A stretch of 64,000 bases of DNA from Curtanaerobium respiraculi (GCF_024609215.1 NZ_JANIPD030000023.1:1-64000); one strand, 5' to 3'; positions 18,146 to 27,421 are shown, counted from the first letter of the stretch. Notes: generated from the sequence alone by a model not told the origin. Numbers and translations: made by a program.

Positions 18146-18799
18146 GTGGCGCGCCAGATCGAACAGCACGCCGGAACGCCGGATGATCCGCTGACACGCG
18201 TCTTCACCGTGTCCAACGCGATCACGTTCGCGAGGCTTTGCATGATCCCCGCTTTCTTCGTCGAGCTTGTCGGCGGCAACAACGTCGCCGCTTGCGTGCT
18301 GTTCGCCCTTGCGGCGGGCACCGACTGGTTCGATGGGCAGATCGCCCGTCGAACGAACACGGTGAGCGTCCTCGGGCGCATGCTGGACCCCTGCGTGGAC
18401 CGGCTGCTCATGATCTTCGGCGTCATCGGCGTGTTCATCGTCGGGAGGATCCCCCTGTGGATCATACTCCTCGTCCTCATCCGCGACATCGGCATGATCG
18501 CGGGATACTCCTACCTTCTCAAGCGATGGGGCATCCGCATCGACGTGATATACCCCGGCAAGGTGTGCACCACGTTGTTTTTCATCGGGTTCGCAGCCCT
18601 GCTGCTCAACTTCCCGCCCCTTGTCGGCCTCGGGTTGACCGACCTCTCCTGGCTTCCCGGCTTTAACGGCGAAATCTATTCATGGGGCATTTGGTTCATA
18701 TACGCCGGCCTCGTGCTGTGCGTCTACACGACCGGATACTACATCCGAACGGCGCTCGCGCGGCTCGATGACGCGCGCAACGGGTCGGAAAGGCGGTAG
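18146..18799 (+). CDS. CDP-alcohol phosphatidyltransferase family protein
   Basis: A 217-residue membrane enzyme of phospholipid synthesis. The catalytic pattern DGx2ARx8Gx3Dx3D is complete in FDGQIARRTNTVSVLGRMLD followed by PCVD (near residues 63-85). It has about six membrane helices. It is one of two such enzymes in the window; the other is the pgsA-cinA fusion. The acceptor alcohol cannot be read from the sequence: glycerol phosphate (PgsA) or phosphatidylglycerol (cardiolipin synthesis) are both possible. The start is GTG at 18146 behind AGAAGGGG. Its stop is one base before the VanW gene start, so the pair is probably co-transcribed. Confidence 0.85.
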   Translation: MARQIEQHAGTPDDPLTRVFTVSNAITFARLCMIPAFFVELVGGNNVAACVLFALAAGTDWFDGQIARRTNTVSVLGRMLDPCVDRLLMIFGVIGVFIVGRIPLWIILLVLIRDIGMIAGYSYLLKRWGIRIDVIYPGKVCTTLFFIGFAALLLNFPPLVGLGLTDLSWLPGFNGEIYSWGIWFIYAGLVLCVYTTGYYIRTALARLDDARNGSERR

Positions 18800-18800
18800 C

Positions 18801-21221
18801 ATGCCTCCATCTTCATCTGCGAACAATGGGGCACGCCGTGCACGTCCGACCGTGAAGAAAGCCGACAAGGACGCCGCGAAGAGGGCGGCAGCGAACGCTT
18901 CGCCCCATCTGTCCTCCGCATCGTCGAGACGGGAACGGTCCCGCACGTCCAACGCCGAGCGTGGGACAGCGGGCAATCCCAAACGCCTCGCCGTCCCGAA
19001 GCGCATGAGAGCGCGTCCCGGCGAAGAGCCGGCGACCGCGCCGAGGCGGAGGCAATCGGCGAAGAGCCCGCTTCCGGTCGCCACCGCGCCCATGCGGAAG
19101 GAACGCGTCGCCGGCGGCCGCGTGCGCATCGATGCGCGGGGAAGCCAGCCATCCGCTCCCGATAGGCGTACGCGTGCCGGGCGCAACTCCCACCGTAGCG
19201 CAATCGGAGCCAACGCGCAGGTCCGAACATACGGGAAGGGGATCGGCACTCCCCAGACCATCGGGCCTAGCCCGCGCTACACGCCTATCGGAACCACGTA
19301 CAGCAATCGCAAAGGCACCAGCTTCCCGCAGCGAATCCTCGATTACGTCAAGGGGTTCTTCGAAGCCTGCTACCGCCACGCCCCCCGCGCGACGATCGGC
19401 GTGGCCGCCGGCATCCTCATCGTCCTATGCGCCAACATCGCCTATGGCATCGACGGCATCAACAGCGCCGACAAGATCATGCCCGGCGTCAGCGTGAGCG
19501 GCGTCGACGTTTCGGGGATGACGCAAGAAGAGGCCGTCACCGCCGTGTCATCCAAATACGAGCCGCTCCTGGGCAAGGATGCCGTGCACATCTACGCAAG
19601 CGACGACTACCGCCTCGCGCAGGCGAAGAACACGGGCACGACCGACCAGGCCTCCGTGGCGGAAAACAGCTCCAACACGGTCGTATGGGATGCCACGTCC
19701 GACTCCCTGCAGGCGACCATCGACTACTACGGGCTGGCGCGCTCCGCCTACGATCAAGGACGCGGAGGCGTGCTCGACAGGCTTTTCCTGAACTTCGGAG
19801 GACGGAACCTCGACGTCGGGGTCGAGCTGAACGGCGAAGCGGTCAACAACCTCGCCTTGCAGATCGACGCGACGCTGGGAGAGGCCTCCCAGGAGTTCGG
19901 CATATCCATCGATGGAGGCGCCGCGCAGGTGACCGAGGGCCACGACGGGAACATGGTGGACCGCGTGTGGCTCACCGACCAGATCTCCCGTATGCTCCTG
20001 CAGGAGAGCGACGACCCGCGCGGCTTCACCGCGGTGGTGCAGTACACCCCCGTCCGCATCGACCGAAAGGCCGCGCAAGCCACCGCCGACGCGGTGAACG
20101 CGGCGCTCGCGCACGGAGCGGTCCTTTCATGCAACGGGCAAACGCTTTCCATCAGCGGGGAGGACCTCGGGTCCCTTGTCGGCACGACGGTGGCGCCGAT
20201 CGGGAACGGCTCGTACCGCCTCGACCCCTATCTCGACGAGGAGGGGGTCAAGAAGACCGTGCTCAAGTTCGTGACCTCCACCACGGAGGAGGCTCCCAAC
20301 GCATCGGTGGGGTTCTACAAAGCGGATGATGGGACCATCATGGTGCGGCCGGCGAACATAGGCCTCATGCCCCAATCGTCGGAGGCGGCGTCGAACTTGG
20401 ACCGCCAGCTCTTCGATTCGTACCGCAATACGGGGAAGGCCGCCGATTTCTCCGAAGCCCCCACGGTCGAGGTGTCCATGACAGAGGCTCCCAGCACCAT
20501 GACCTTCGACGATGCTGTCTCGTACGGCGTGGTCACGGTGATACAGTCGTTCACCACCGAGTACACGGCTAACCGCGAGGCTCGCAACACCAACATCCAC
20601 CTGGCCGCGGACTTGCTGAACAACTCCATCGTCCCGGCAGACGGCGGCGTGTGGAGCTTCAACGACATCGCAGGCGAATGCAATGCCGAGAAGGGGTTCA
20701 TGGCGGCGGGATCGGTCGTCGGCGGCCAGCATACCGACGAGATCGGCGGCGGGATCTGCCAGGTGGCCACCACGGTGTTCAACGCCGTCTTTTTGGCCGG
20801 CTACCCCGTCAAGGAGCGGCACAACCATTCCATCTACATCTCGGCGTACCCCGCCGGCCGCGACGCCGCGATTTCGTGGACGTCGCCCGATTTGAAATGG
20901 ACGAACGACACGCCGAGCGACGTGCTCGTGCGCATGGACTACGATGACACCACGGTCACCTGCACGCTCTACGGCATCGACCCGGATTACAAGGTCGAAT
21001 ACCAGACGGGCGATTGGGAGGAAGGCGAGGACTTCAAGACGGTGTACGAGACGGACGATTCCCTCGCCACCGGCGTGCAGGTCCTTGCGCAGAACGGCAC
21101 CAAAGGCCGCCACATCACCGTCACCAGGACGGTGAAGGACGCCGCCAGAACCGTTCGCGGCGAGGACACGTTCACCTCGAACTACGTCGCGCAGAACAGG
21201 ATCATCAAAGTAGGCGCCTAA
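18801..21221 (+). CDS. VanW family envelope protein with basic N-terminal extension
   Basis: An 806-residue membrane-anchored protein. Residues 1-195 are rich in Arg, Ser, Pro and Lys and look disordered and cytoplasmic. One membrane helix (about 197-217, GVAAGILIVLCANIAYG) follows, then peptidoglycan-binding-type repeats (MPGVSVSGVDVSGMTQEEAV), a VanW domain at about 613-745 (WSFNDIAGECNAEKGF; IGGGICQVATTVFNAV) and a G5-like C-terminal domain. VanW proteins are cell-wall associated, but their reaction is not established. Next to a D,D-carboxypeptidase gene it probably acts on peptidoglycan. Start ATG 18801, one base after the previous stop. Confidence 0.87.
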   Translation: MPPSSSANNGARRARPTVKKADKDAAKRAAANASPHLSSASSRRERSRTSNAERGTAGNPKRLAVPKRMRARPGEEPATAPRRRQSAKSPLPVATAPMRKERVAGGRVRIDARGSQPSAPDRRTRAGRNSHRSAIGANAQVRTYGKGIGTPQTIGPSPRYTPIGTTYSNRKGTSFPQRILDYVKGFFEACYRHAPRATIGVAAGILIVLCANIAYGIDGINSADKIMPGVSVSGVDVSGMTQEEAVTAVSSKYEPLLGKDAVHIYASDDYRLAQAKNTGTTDQASVAENSSNTVVWDATSDSLQATIDYYGLARSAYDQGRGGVLDRLFLNFGGRNLDVGVELNGEAVNNLALQIDATLGEASQEFGISIDGGAAQVTEGHDGNMVDRVWLTDQISRMLLQESDDPRGFTAVVQYTPVRIDRKAAQATADAVNAALAHGAVLSCNGQTLSISGEDLGSLVGTTVAPIGNGSYRLDPYLDEEGVKKTVLKFVTSTTEEAPNASVGFYKADDGTIMVRPANIGLMPQSSEAASNLDRQLFDSYRNTGKAADFSEAPTVEVSMTEAPSTMTFDDAVSYGVVTVIQSFTTEYTANREARNTNIHLAADLLNNSIVPADGGVWSFNDIAGECNAEKGFMAAGSVVGGQHTDEIGGGICQVATTVFNAVFLAGYPVKERHNHSIYISAYPAGRDAAISWTSPDLKWTNDTPSDVLVRMDYDDTTVTCTLYGIDPDYKVEYQTGDWEEGEDFKTVYETDDSLATGVQVLAQNGTKGRHITVTRTVKDAARTVRGEDTFTSNYVAQNRIIKVGA

Positions 21222-21230
21222 GGAGGCCCC

Positions 21231-22586
21231 ATGCACGCACGAACCGGATACGCCACATGGATCGCGCTCGCGGCCGCCCTCGCATGCGCGCTGGCGCTTG
21301 CCCTTCCGCAGGCGGGCTACGCCAACGTGCGGAAGAGCGACACGGTGTACGGCAGCACGGTCGAGCAGCGGGGGCTGGCATCGTCCCAATGCCCCGACGT
21401 CTCCGCCGAGCGAGCCATCGTTCTCGGCTCGGACGGCACGGTGTATTTCGAGCGAAACGCCGATGACGAATGCCATATCGCCAGCATCACCAAGGTCATG
21501 ACGGCGATCGTCGCCTGCGAGAACGCCCCCCTCGACGCCACGGTCACCGTCAGCGCGAACGCGGCGGGCGTCGGCGAATCGACCGCGTCGCTCAGGAAGG
21601 GTGACACGATGACGCTCGGGGAGGCGCTGAAGGCGCTGCTCTGGCCGTCGGGCAACGACGCGGCCATCGCCATCGCCGAATCCGTCGGGGGGAGCCTGCT
21701 GCAGTCCGAGGGACGGGATCCCTCGGATGCCGCGGCCTGTTTGGACCGCTTCGTCGAGGCCATGAACGAGCAGGCCTCGAAGATCGGCATGACCGGCACG
21801 GTGTTCAGCAACCCGCACGGGCTGGATACCGATGCCTTCGGCAACGAGCAGATGCACTCCAGCGCGCGCGATGTGGCAACCATGTCGGCATATGCCATGA
21901 ACGTCGATGCCATCCGCTCCATCACCAGCGTCGACGGGGGAACCTGCACGGTCAATCGTGACGGCGGGGAGGCGAAGCTCGAGCTGATGAGCACCGACGA
22001 GCTGCTGGGCGCGGTCGATGGCGCCCAAGGCGTGAAGACCGGGTTCACCGACAGCGCCGGCTACTGCTTCGCCGGATCGTGCGAGCGCGACGGCGAGCGG
22101 ATCATCGCGGTGTCGTTGGGCTGCGCCGCCGCCTCGCAGCGATTCACCGACTGCAAGAACCTCTGGGAATGGACGTTTGCGCACCGCATCTCCTATCCGC
22201 TCGCCCATGCCTCCACGAACCAGAACGGCAAACCGGTCGTCGCCTACGTCAGCTGCACCGCCTGGCCCGACTCCTCCGTGGCCGCCACGCTTGCGAACCC
22301 CGACGAGGCGATCACGGTGTTCGACCTGGGCGGCAACGTCAGCGAGCAGGCCAGCTTCAAGGAGCCCGAGGGCGGTGTCAAGCAGGGCGACGATCTGGGG
22401 GAGCTCACGTTCTACCAGCGAAACAGGGTGGTCGCCACGGCGACGCTCGTCGCGGCGGAGGACAAGCCCGCGCCGAATCCGCTGGAGGGCATCGGCATAT
22501 GGTGGCAGCGGCTCTTCGGCGGAGCCGCTCCGGGCGAAAGCTACCTGGCGAACGACACGCCGCTCATCTACGACAAAGCCGCGTAA
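21231..22586 (+). CDS. dacA: D-alanyl-D-alanine carboxypeptidase (PBP5-type, S11 family)
   Basis: A 451-residue exported serine peptidase that trims the terminal D-Ala from peptidoglycan stem peptides. An N-terminal signal peptide (WIALAAALACALALALPQAGYA) precedes the catalytic domain. All three active-site motifs are present: SITK (Ser85, Lys88), SGN (140-142) and KTG (Lys269). A beta-rich C-terminal region follows. No clear membrane anchor is seen at the end, although a short hydrophobic/amphipathic segment (GIGIWWQRLFGG) might attach it. Ribosome site AAGGAGG, 9 bases after the VanW stop region. Confidence 0.94.
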   Translation: MHARTGYATWIALAAALACALALALPQAGYANVRKSDTVYGSTVEQRGLASSQCPDVSAERAIVLGSDGTVYFERNADDECHIASITKVMTAIVACENAPLDATVTVSANAAGVGESTASLRKGDTMTLGEALKALLWPSGNDAAIAIAESVGGSLLQSEGRDPSDAAACLDRFVEAMNEQASKIGMTGTVFSNPHGLDTDAFGNEQMHSSARDVATMSAYAMNVDAIRSITSVDGGTCTVNRDGGEAKLELMSTDELLGAVDGAQGVKTGFTDSAGYCFAGSCERDGERIIAVSLGCAAASQRFTDCKNLWEWTFAHRISYPLAHASTNQNGKPVVAYVSCTAWPDSSVAATLANPDEAITVFDLGGNVSEQASFKEPEGGVKQGDDLGELTFYQRNRVVATATLVAAEDKPAPNPLEGIGIWWQRLFGGAAPGESYLANDTPLIYDKAA

Positions 22587-22630
22587 CGGGTTTGTCCCGC
22601 CCCTTGGGGCCGATTTCAGATTGTTAGAGT

Positions 22631-22648
22631 AAGATTGTTCGAAATCTT
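22631..22648 (+). promoter_or_regulatory. Palindrome before the FHA gene
   Basis: AAGATTGTTCGAAATCTT has perfect 6-base arms around a 6-base centre, 20 bases before the FHA start codon. It could be an operator or a small leader hairpin. Function is not shown. Confidence 0.3.
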
Positions 22649-22667
22649 GCAGAGGTGAGGATGAAGT

Positions 22668-23105
22668 ATGGATAAATGCCCTGTTTGCAACGGGCCCTTG
22701 CAGCCGACCGACACCGTATGCCCCGCATGCGGCTTCAAGCTCGCCGGCGCCACCGAGGAGTTCAAGCCGATCGATCTCGCCGAGGACGAGACCGCGGCTG
22801 CGGCCGACAAGCGCACGCCCGGCACGCTCACCGTCGTGCGCGGGCCGGCCCAGATCAACACCGTCTATTCGCTCGAGAACCGCGAGATGAGCGTCGGCCG
22901 GTCGCCCCAGTGCGACATCTTCCTCAACGACATGACGGTTTCCCGAGAGCATGCGGTCGTCCAACCGGTGGGAACGGAATACGCCATCCGCGATGCCGAT
23001 AGCTTCAACGGCGTATGGATCAACAACGAGAACATCGCGCAAGCGGTCATGAAAGACGGCGACCTGGTGCAGATAGGCGCCTTCATCCTCGCATACCAGC
23101 GTTAG
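22668..23105 (+). CDS. FHA-domain protein with N-terminal zinc ribbon
   Basis: A 145-residue cytoplasmic protein. Residues 4-23 form a small zinc ribbon (CPVC and CPAC). An acidic linker leads to an FHA domain (about residues 50-145) with the phosphothreonine-binding features VGRSPQCDIFLND, SREHAVV and NGVWINN. FHA domains read phosphothreonine made by Ser/Thr kinases such as PknB. The kinase is not in this window. The position after VanW and DacA suggests a link to envelope or division control, but that is inference. Ribosome site GAGGTGAGG is 7 bases before the ATG. Confidence 0.87.
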   Translation: MDKCPVCNGPLQPTDTVCPACGFKLAGATEEFKPIDLAEDETAAAADKRTPGTLTVVRGPAQINTVYSLENREMSVGRSPQCDIFLNDMTVSREHAVVQPVGTEYAIRDADSFNGVWINNENIAQAVMKDGDLVQIGAFILAYQR

Positions 23106-23159
23106 CAGACGACGGGCGGGCGCCGTTTCCCAGCGCCTGCGCAAGAGAGAAGGAATTCC

Positions 23160-24911
23160 ATGGAGCTATTGAGCGGCAATGAGGCCATTGCCCAAGGAGC
23201 ATGGGAGGCGGGCGCCCACATCGGCGTCGGCTACCCCGGCACCCCCTCCACCGAGACGATGGAGGCGTTCGCGGCGAAGGCGGACGTCTATGCGGAATGG
23301 TGCAACAACGAGAAAGTCGCCATCGAAGTCGGGTTCGGCGCCAGCGCCGGCGGCGCCCGCGTGCTGGCGACCATGAAGCACGTCGGCGTCAACGTCGGCG
23401 CCGATCCCCTGTTCGCGGGCGCCCACACGGGCGTGGGCGGCGGATTCGTCATCCTCGCGGCAGACGACCCCGGCATGCACAGCAGCCAGGACGAGCAGGA
23501 TTCGCGGTTCTACGCGCAGGCTGCGCGCGTGCCCGTCTTCGAACCCTCCGACTCCGCCGAGGCGCGTGCGTTCACGAAGGCCGCCTTCGACCTCTCCGAG
23601 AAATTCGACATCCCCTTCCTCATCCGCAGCACGGTCCGCATCAGCCATGCGAAATCGCCAGTCGAGGTGGGGGAGCGGGAAACCCGTCCCATCAAGCCCT
23701 ACGAGAAGGACGCGGCCAAATGGGTCACGCTGCCCGCCTACGCCAGGGGACGGCGTGCCGATCTGGACCGCAGGCAGGATGCGCTCGCCGCATGGGCCGA
23801 GTTCTGCGATTACAACGCGGCGGAGATGAGGGATGCGCGCATGGGCGTCATAACCGCGGGCGCATGCTACCAGTACGTCCGCGATGCGCTGCCCGAGGCG
23901 AGCGTTCTGAAGCTCGGCATCACCTGGCCCCTGCCATCCGATCTCATCCGCGATTTCGCGCGGAAGGTCGATCTGCTCTACGTGGTCGAGGAAGCGTCGA
24001 CCTACCTGTCGACCCAGGTCAAGGCGACGGGTGTCGTGGTATCCGAGCCGCCCGCGGCTCCGCTTCCGCGCGCAGGCGAGCTTTCCCCGGCGCGCATCGC
24101 CGCATCTTTCGGATTGGGACTGCCCGAGGCCCTCGACCCAGTCGACGACATCCCCGCCCGTCCGCCCGCACTGTGCGCGGGATGCCCGCACCGCCTGGTG
24201 TTCAAGGAGCTCGCCCGGGCGAAGTGCATCGTCACCGGCGACATCGGCTGCTACACGCTCGGGGCGCTGCCGCCCCTGTCCGCCATGGACACCTGCCTGT
24301 GCATGGGTGGGAGCGTATCGATGGCGCATGGATTCGAGCTCGCCTTGGCGGCGCAGGAGCATCGGCCCGTCATCGCCGTCATCGGCGACAGCACGTTCGC
24401 GCATTCCGGCTATTCGAGCCTCCTGAACACCGCCTACAACCGCGGGGCGGGCACCATCTGCATCCTCGACAACCGCACGACCGGCATGACCGGCCACCAG
24501 GGCAACCCGTTCAACGGGATCACGCTTCAGGGCCGACCCAGTCGCGAGCTCGGGCTCGAGGGCATGGTGCGCGCTCTGGGGATCGACGACATCCAGACGG
24601 TCGACCCCAACGATATGACGGCTGTCCGCGCCGCCATCAGGGAAGCGACCGGAAGGACCGACGAGCTTTCCGTCATCGTCTTCCGCGCTCCCTGCGCGCT
24701 CTTGAAGAAGGAATTCATCCGCCAGGCACCCTATGCGGTCAACGATAGCTGCCGTGCATGCGGCGCGTGCACGCAGCTCGGATGCCCCGCCATCGCCCGT
24801 AACGAGGACGGCACGGCGAGCATCGATGGCGAGCAGTGCGTCGGCTGCGGCCAGTGCGCCGCCTACTGCGCCTTCGGGTGCATCACGCAAGGGGAAGGGG
24901 CGCTTCGATGA
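23160..24911 (+). CDS. iorA: Indolepyruvate ferredoxin oxidoreductase, alpha subunit
   Basis: A 583-residue thiamine-pyrophosphate enzyme that oxidatively decarboxylates aryl pyruvates (from Trp, Phe, Tyr) to acyl-CoA and reduces ferredoxin. The N-terminal pyrimidine-binding part has GYPGTPSTE. The TPP-binding part has GDIGCYTLG, MGGSVSMAHG and GDSTFAHSG (about residues 360-425). The C-terminus carries two [4Fe-4S] motifs (CRACGACTQLGC; CVGCGQCAAYC). Its stop overlaps the iorB start (ATGA). Reduced ferredoxin made here is a natural electron source for the Ech hydrogenase encoded 5 kb upstream. Confidence 0.96.
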   Translation: MELLSGNEAIAQGAWEAGAHIGVGYPGTPSTETMEAFAAKADVYAEWCNNEKVAIEVGFGASAGGARVLATMKHVGVNVGADPLFAGAHTGVGGGFVILAADDPGMHSSQDEQDSRFYAQAARVPVFEPSDSAEARAFTKAAFDLSEKFDIPFLIRSTVRISHAKSPVEVGERETRPIKPYEKDAAKWVTLPAYARGRRADLDRRQDALAAWAEFCDYNAAEMRDARMGVITAGACYQYVRDALPEASVLKLGITWPLPSDLIRDFARKVDLLYVVEEASTYLSTQVKATGVVVSEPPAAPLPRAGELSPARIAASFGLGLPEALDPVDDIPARPPALCAGCPHRLVFKELARAKCIVTGDIGCYTLGALPPLSAMDTCLCMGGSVSMAHGFELALAAQEHRPVIAVIGDSTFAHSGYSSLLNTAYNRGAGTICILDNRTTGMTGHQGNPFNGITLQGRPSRELGLEGMVRALGIDDIQTVDPNDMTAVRAAIREATGRTDELSVIVFRAPCALLKKEFIRQAPYAVNDSCRACGACTQLGCPAIARNEDGTASIDGEQCVGCGQCAAYCAFGCITQGEGALR

Positions 24912-25513
24912 GCGATGCGAACGTCTACAGCGATGGTTCGACCACGGTATTGCTGGCCGGCGTCGGCGGGCAGGGGACCATCCTCGCAGCCGACCTTCTG
25001 GCGAAGACGGCCATCGCCAACGGGCTTTCCGTCAAGCTGTCCGAGATCCACGGGATGTCCCAGCGCGGAGGCTCCGTGACGACCGTCGTCCGCCTGGGCA
25101 AGACGGTGAACAGCATGGTCTGCGGCGCGGGGAGCGCCGATTACCTGCTCTCGTTCGAGACCACCGAGGCCCTGCGCAACCTACCCTATCTGAAACGCGG
25201 TGGCTTGCTCCTGGTGAACGACGCGAGCATCAAACCGCTGCCCGTTCTCACGGGGAAGGACAACATGCCGAAGCATGCGCGCGAGCGCCTGCTGGACGTT
25301 GGAGCCACGTTGGTTCCAGCCCGCAGGCTCGCGTGCCAGGCCGGCAGCGTAAAGTGCGCGAACGTCGTCCTTTTGGGCGCGTTGGCCGCGGGGATGCCCT
25401 TCGCCCAAGAGAGCTGGGAGGGCCAGATCAGGCTGCGTGTCCCCCCGAAAACCATCGACATGAACATCGAGGCCTTCCGTCTGGGGATGGAAGCCGTTCA
25501 ACATGCCGAATAG
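24908..25513 (+). CDS. iorB: Indolepyruvate ferredoxin oxidoreductase, beta subunit
   Basis: A 201-residue gamma-type 2-oxoacid oxidoreductase subunit. LLAGVGGQGTILAADLLA and SEIHGMSQRGGSV are the family hallmarks. It pairs with IorA to form the active enzyme. The ATG at 24908 overlaps the iorA stop, indicating translational coupling; the open frame extends upstream but only inside iorA. Its 3' end overlaps the start of gluQ by 11 bases. Length is typical for IorB. Confidence 0.95.
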   Translation: MSDANVYSDGSTTVLLAGVGGQGTILAADLLAKTAIANGLSVKLSEIHGMSQRGGSVTTVVRLGKTVNSMVCGAGSADYLLSFETTEALRNLPYLKRGGLLLVNDASIKPLPVLTGKDNMPKHARERLLDVGATLVPARRLACQAGSVKCANVVLLGALAAGMPFAQESWEGQIRLRVPPKTIDMNIEAFRLGMEAVQHAE

Positions 25514-26480
25514 CGATCCGGGCGGCAGCGTCCGGCCATCGAGCCAGGAGGCGCTCGTCGGCCGGTACGCGCCTTCGCCCACGGGGAGGATCCACGCGGG
25601 GAACATCTTCGCTTCGCTGGTCGCCTTCATAGTCGCCCGGCGGAGCGGAGGGCACATGGCCATGCGCATCGAGGACCTCGATCCCGACCGGAGCAAGCAG
25701 GCCTACATCGATGCCATCTTCCGCGATTACGAGCTTCTCGGGCTGGAATGGGAAGGCGAGGCAGTTTACCAAAGCAAGCGGCGCGAGGCATACGAGGACG
25801 CCTTCCGGCGCATCCGGGCCGGGCACCGCGTCTACGAGTGCTTCTGCACGCGCGCGGACATCCACGCCGCCAGCGCGCCGCATCGGGGGGAGAAGGCCGT
25901 CTACCCCGGCACCTGCCGCGCTCTGACAGCTGAGCAGCGCAGATTGCGAATCGAAGGCGGGCGGAGGCCCGCCTGGCGCCTCGAAGTTCCTCCGGTGCGC
26001 ATAGGCCTCGTCGACGGGCTCCAAGGCGCCTACGGGCAGTGGCTCGACCGCGATTGCGGCGACTTCATCATCAAGCGCAACGACGGGGCGTTCGCCTACC
26101 AGCTCGCCGTGGTGGTGGACGACGCCGCCCAGGGGGTCACCTCGGTTGTGCGCGGGGTCGACCTGCTTCCCAGCACGCCCCAGCAGATCTTCCTGCAACG
26201 CTGCCTGGGACTCGTCACGCCCGCCTACGCGCACGTGCCCCTGCTCGTTGCGAAGCGGGACCGCCGCCTCTCGAAGCGCGACCGGGATGCGGGCATGGAG
26301 GAGCTTCTGGGCCGGTATAAGACCGCGGAAGGCATCCTCGGGCATATCGCCTACCGTGCGGGGCTGATATCCGATGACGCTCCGACCAGCGCGGAAGAGC
26401 TCGTCTCGTGCGCCCGCCTCGACGCGCTCGCCGGCAAGATCCAAATCCCCTGGAACGGCGCGGCGCACGAGCGGGATTAG
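25503..26480 (+). CDS. gluQ: Glutamyl-Q tRNA(Asp) synthetase
   Basis: A 325-residue paralogue of glutamyl-tRNA synthetase lacking the anticodon-binding domain. It attaches glutamate to queuosine in tRNA(Asp). It shows the HIGH-type GRIHAGN (about residues 28-34), the KMSKS-type RLSKRD, and the zinc ligands YECFCTRAD and YPGTC typical of YadB/GluQ. The short length rules out a full GltX. It overlaps iorB by 11 bases, so it is probably translated from the same mRNA, although the functions are unrelated. It is convergent with menA, with a 4-base overlap of the two ends. Confidence 0.93.
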   Translation: MPNSDPGGSVRPSSQEALVGRYAPSPTGRIHAGNIFASLVAFIVARRSGGHMAMRIEDLDPDRSKQAYIDAIFRDYELLGLEWEGEAVYQSKRREAYEDAFRRIRAGHRVYECFCTRADIHAASAPHRGEKAVYPGTCRALTAEQRRLRIEGGRRPAWRLEVPPVRIGLVDGLQGAYGQWLDRDCGDFIIKRNDGAFAYQLAVVVDDAAQGVTSVVRGVDLLPSTPQQIFLQRCLGLVTPAYAHVPLLVAKRDRRLSKRDRDAGMEELLGRYKTAEGILGHIAYRAGLISDDAPTSAEELVSCARLDALAGKIQIPWNGAAHERD

Positions 26481-27421
26481 ATCGCCGCGCAGAAGATCGC
26501 CGCAGCGTAAAACGCCCCGAGCGCCACGTTAAGGCTCGTGCACTGGCCGAACGCGGCCCCGCGCGTGCGGGGGACGAGCGGGTTGGCAAGCAACGCGCGC
26601 CCGAGCGGATGGACCGCGAGCAGCATGAAGGGCAGCACCACCCACCCCTTGGTGAAGAACAGCAGCACGATGGCGCAGATGGAGAGCACCCATGCGTAGA
26701 CCGCGCCATGGTAGGCGGCCACCGTGCGCTCATGGCCGAGCAGCACCGGCAGGGTCCGGCGATTCGCCTCGATATCCTTTTCGATGTCGCACCCGTTGTT
26801 GGTCATCATGATCAGCCCGATCCCCAAAATCAACGGGAGCGACCACACGAGCACGAGGGGGTCGAACCGCAGCGTGAGCACCTGATAGCTTGCCAGCGTG
26901 ATCAACCCGCCCATGGTGATGCCGCTCACCAGCTCGCCGATGGGGAGATATGAGATGGGCGTCCGCCCTCCCGAGTACAGGAACACGATGAGGACACCCA
27001 CGCAGGCGATTGCGAGCGGGATCCATCCCGCCAGGACGATGCAGTAGATTCCCAGGGAGAACGCGCAGGCGATGAGGATGATCGCGTAGGCGAGCGCGTG
27101 CCGCGGATCCACGTTGTTGTACACCAGCACGGCATCCGTCGGATCGTCCTGGTTCTCCGCCGTGTCCGTGCCCTTGACGTAGTCGAAGTAGTCGTTGATC
27201 GTGTTCACCGCGCTCTGGAACAGCACGCTGATGGCAAGCAGGATGCACACGGTCAACCCGCTGAGGGCGCCCGCCATCGCCGCCGCGTCGGTCGCAAAGG
27301 CGAGCGCCACCGCTGTGAGGACGGGGAAGATGGAGGCGGGCCAGGTATGCGGGGCGGCGAGCTCCACCATCATCTTCGGAGTCAATCGCCCGTAATCGCT
27401 CGATTGTCGTGCCATGCTCAT
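26477..27421 (-). CDS. menA: 1,4-dihydroxy-2-naphthoate prenyltransferase (UbiA family)
   Basis: A 314-residue membrane enzyme that attaches the polyprenyl tail during menaquinone synthesis. The two Asp-rich motifs that bind prenyl diphosphate through Mg2+ are NDYFDYVKGTD and NNGCDIEKD, the arrangement of MenA proteins. It has about nine helices. The ATG at 27421 overlaps the stop of the upstream lipase gene (ATGA), so the two are co-translated. Other men genes are absent here. UbiA homologues with other prenyl acceptors exist; MenA is the best fit. Confidence 0.9.
   Translation of the reverse strand: MSMARQSSDYGRLTPKMMVELAAPHTWPASIFPVLTAVALAFATDAAAMAGALSGLTVCILLAISVLFQSAVNTINDYFDYVKGTDTAENQDDPTDAVLVYNNVDPRHALAYAIILIACAFSLGIYCIVLAGWIPLAIACVGVLIVFLYSGGRTPISYLPIGELVSGITMGGLITLASYQVLTLRFDPLVLVWSLPLILGIGLIMMTNNGCDIEKDIEANRRTLPVLLGHERTVAAYHGAVYAWVLSICAIVLLFFTKGWVVLPFMLLAVHPLGRALLANPLVPRTRGAAFGQCTSLNVALGAFYAAAIFCAAI

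Noticed and set aside
20127-23144. Very long minus-strand open frame of about 1000 codons opposite VanW, DacA and FHA genes
   Set aside because: It is antisense to three genes with clear domains, has no recognisable motif and a composition typical of reverse-frame translation of high-GC genes.
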